Shown here in pieces: positions 62,601 through 64,000 of a DNA stretch of 64,000 bases. The first letter of the stretch is position 1. Each line of letters opens with the position of its first letter. The position numbers were made by a program, and so were the translations under genes. Below the pieces are notes generated by a model that saw only the letters and a program-made list of their open reading frames with translations, had not been told where the DNA came from and ran no database searches. The DNA is from Taeniopygia guttata (lineage: Eukaryota > Chordata > Aves > Passeriformes > Estrildidae). The stretch lies in contig NC_133030.1 in NCBI RefSeq assembly GCF_048771995.1, positions 54,840,001 through 54,904,000 on the forward strand, written 5' to 3'.

Positions 62601-64000
62601 TTCCCAAGCCCAGGCTGCCAGGGAAGCAGGGGTGCTCAGTGCTGGTTTGCACACTCACATTTCATTCTGCAGCCGTGGGGTCCATTTCCCTCCAGCTGTG
62701 GAAGCTGATGGCTCTTTCACACGACCCCTCTGACCCTTTCAGGCTCACCAGAATGAGTAATGACTGTGGGGCTGGCCTGTGTTTGTGAAATATGGATATA
62801 TGCAGGTATGGAACGTGAGTTCATGGCATTCAAGTGTGTGGGAGACCTTTGGGTCCTTTTGACTGGAAGCAGAGGGGTTTTTCACCTGTGAGAGGCAGCT
62901 CTCAGTCTCCTCACTGCCTTTGAGCATTGTGGGGGAAAGGGGCTGCACAGAGTGCCCTAGAATGAGCTAGGACAGGTCTGGAAGAGGCATTTGGGAACAT
63001 GTTCCATTCATTACATGATACATGCAGCCTCCAAACTCAACCCTGAAGCAATTCCCATGGAGAGAAAACCCCAACAAGGAAAGAGGGAGCTGTGCCAGGG
63101 GCCAGTCCCTGCCTCCCTACAAAGATGCCAGCCCGTGCTGGTGTCCGCGGGGGACACTGCTGTGCAAAGTCCAGCTCCAAGCTGTGCCCGTTTTTTCCCA
63201 GTCCATGTGTCATCATTCCTGGCTGCTGGTGAGTCAGCCCCCGGCCCTGCTGGGTGCCTCCACAGCAGCCATGCTCTGCTGCTCTGCAGGAAACCTCAGC
63301 CATCAGGGGAGCCCATGATATAGAGGCTGCAAGCGGTGTTCCCCTTCCATGCTGGGAGGGAGCCAAGATTTTCTTAAAGGTTTGTTTATGCAGAAATTAT
63401 CCAAACTATAATGAGAGATTCCTTCATTTGCCACTTTCTCCCCTACACAAGAAGCTAATGCCATAACCCTTCACACTCCTCTGGCCCTGGATTTGCCTAA
63501 AGAGTCTATCCTGGAGCCAGAAGAGCTATCTGATGAAACTTTAGTTGAACCCGAAACACGAAATATGGGCTGCACCATGAGACTTGATGTGGGAACTGGA
63601 AGATGTATTCAGTTCACAGTTAAAGCAATCAGAAATTAACCCCATCACTTGGAAACTCTTCTGATCCCCGCCTACACTCTCCCAAACTACATCTCTGAGT
63701 GTGCCACACTATCAGGCTGGAAGCTGGGTTGTGTCCCTCTGCCAATGAGCAGGACAGATTATGAGCCAAGCAAAGTCCTTCTGCCCAGTAGACCCTGCTG
63801 AGATCCCAACGTGGGCCCTGTACAAGGGGGGTCAGACGTGTCTTGTCATCCCTGCTATTGCTGTACTCCGGCAGACCCAGAGCTTGTACAGATGGGATGG
63901 CAGAAATCCAAGGAAAGGCTCATGATACCAGCTCAGAGAAGAGCAGAGAGGGGAAAATGGGGTTGTGCAGACTCAGCTGATAGAGAAGACAAAGTCAGAA
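56601..64000. other. Intergenic sequence, right end of window
   Basis: No exon, RNA gene or interspersed repeat was recognised with confidence. It contains a C-run joined to an A-run near 60370. Many short open frames on both strands lack splice and family support. Confidence 0.55.
60369..60401. repeat. Adjoining homopolymers: poly(C) then poly(A)
   Basis: About 14 C followed directly by about 15 A, then CAGG. Lengths may be unreliable in assembly. Confidence 0.8.

Noticed and set aside
1..64000. CRISPR arrays, operons, phage or integrative elements
   Set aside because: No spaced direct-repeat array, no compact same-strand gene runs and clear vertebrate intron-exon structure.

Overview
This is a 64 kb piece of vertebrate nuclear chromosome, most likely avian. 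Genes have short exons with GT-AG introns, there is a CpG-island promoter, and the recognisable interspersed repeats are bird-type CR1 3' ends plus one probable avian LTR scrap. I see no bacterial, phage, CRISPR or operon-like content. Most long open frames in the window are chance frames in intron or intergenic DNA.

Left part (1143-16495, minus strand): a multi-exon gene of the SEC6/EXOC3 superfamily, best read as TNFAIP2 (M-Sec) or a close relative. I traced ten coding exons by splice sites and phase. They encode about 554 residues: a lysine-rich N-terminus followed by the helical Sec6-like body. The last part of the protein is not visible and probably lies left of the window. One small exon (about 2170-2209) has two competing readings and is the weak point of the model.

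Middle (about 16.5-41.3 kb): a 25 kb gene-poor interval with no supported protein-coding gene. It holds CR1 and LTR fragments, small tandem repeats, an AT-rich tract, a homeodomain-like palindrome and one weak exon-like signal.

Right-centre (about 41.3-49.1 kb, plus strand): complete EIF5, the GTPase-activating protein for eIF2 in start-codon selection. It has a CpG island with three evenly spaced CCAAT boxes, two 5' UTR exons, ten coding exons (430 aa), a poly(A) signal, an intronic H/ACA snoRNA matching SNORA28, and a 97-codon upstream ORF in poor start context that overlaps the main start codon. That uORF fits the known autoregulation of eIF5 synthesis.

Right (49.1-64 kb): no supported coding gene. 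The main structure is a GC-rich island at 55.7-56.5 kb with a G-rich minisatellite and a strong CTCF-like motif, followed at once by an A-rich tract. In mammals MARK3 lies downstream of EIF5, but no MARK3 exon was recognised here.

TNFAIP2-like and EIF5 are head-to-head here, whereas as I recall they are on the same strand in human, so a local inversion is possible. I found no convincing new biological system. The points most worth a second look are the conflicted exon, the overlapping uORF, the promoter architecture and the CTCF/minisatellite block.
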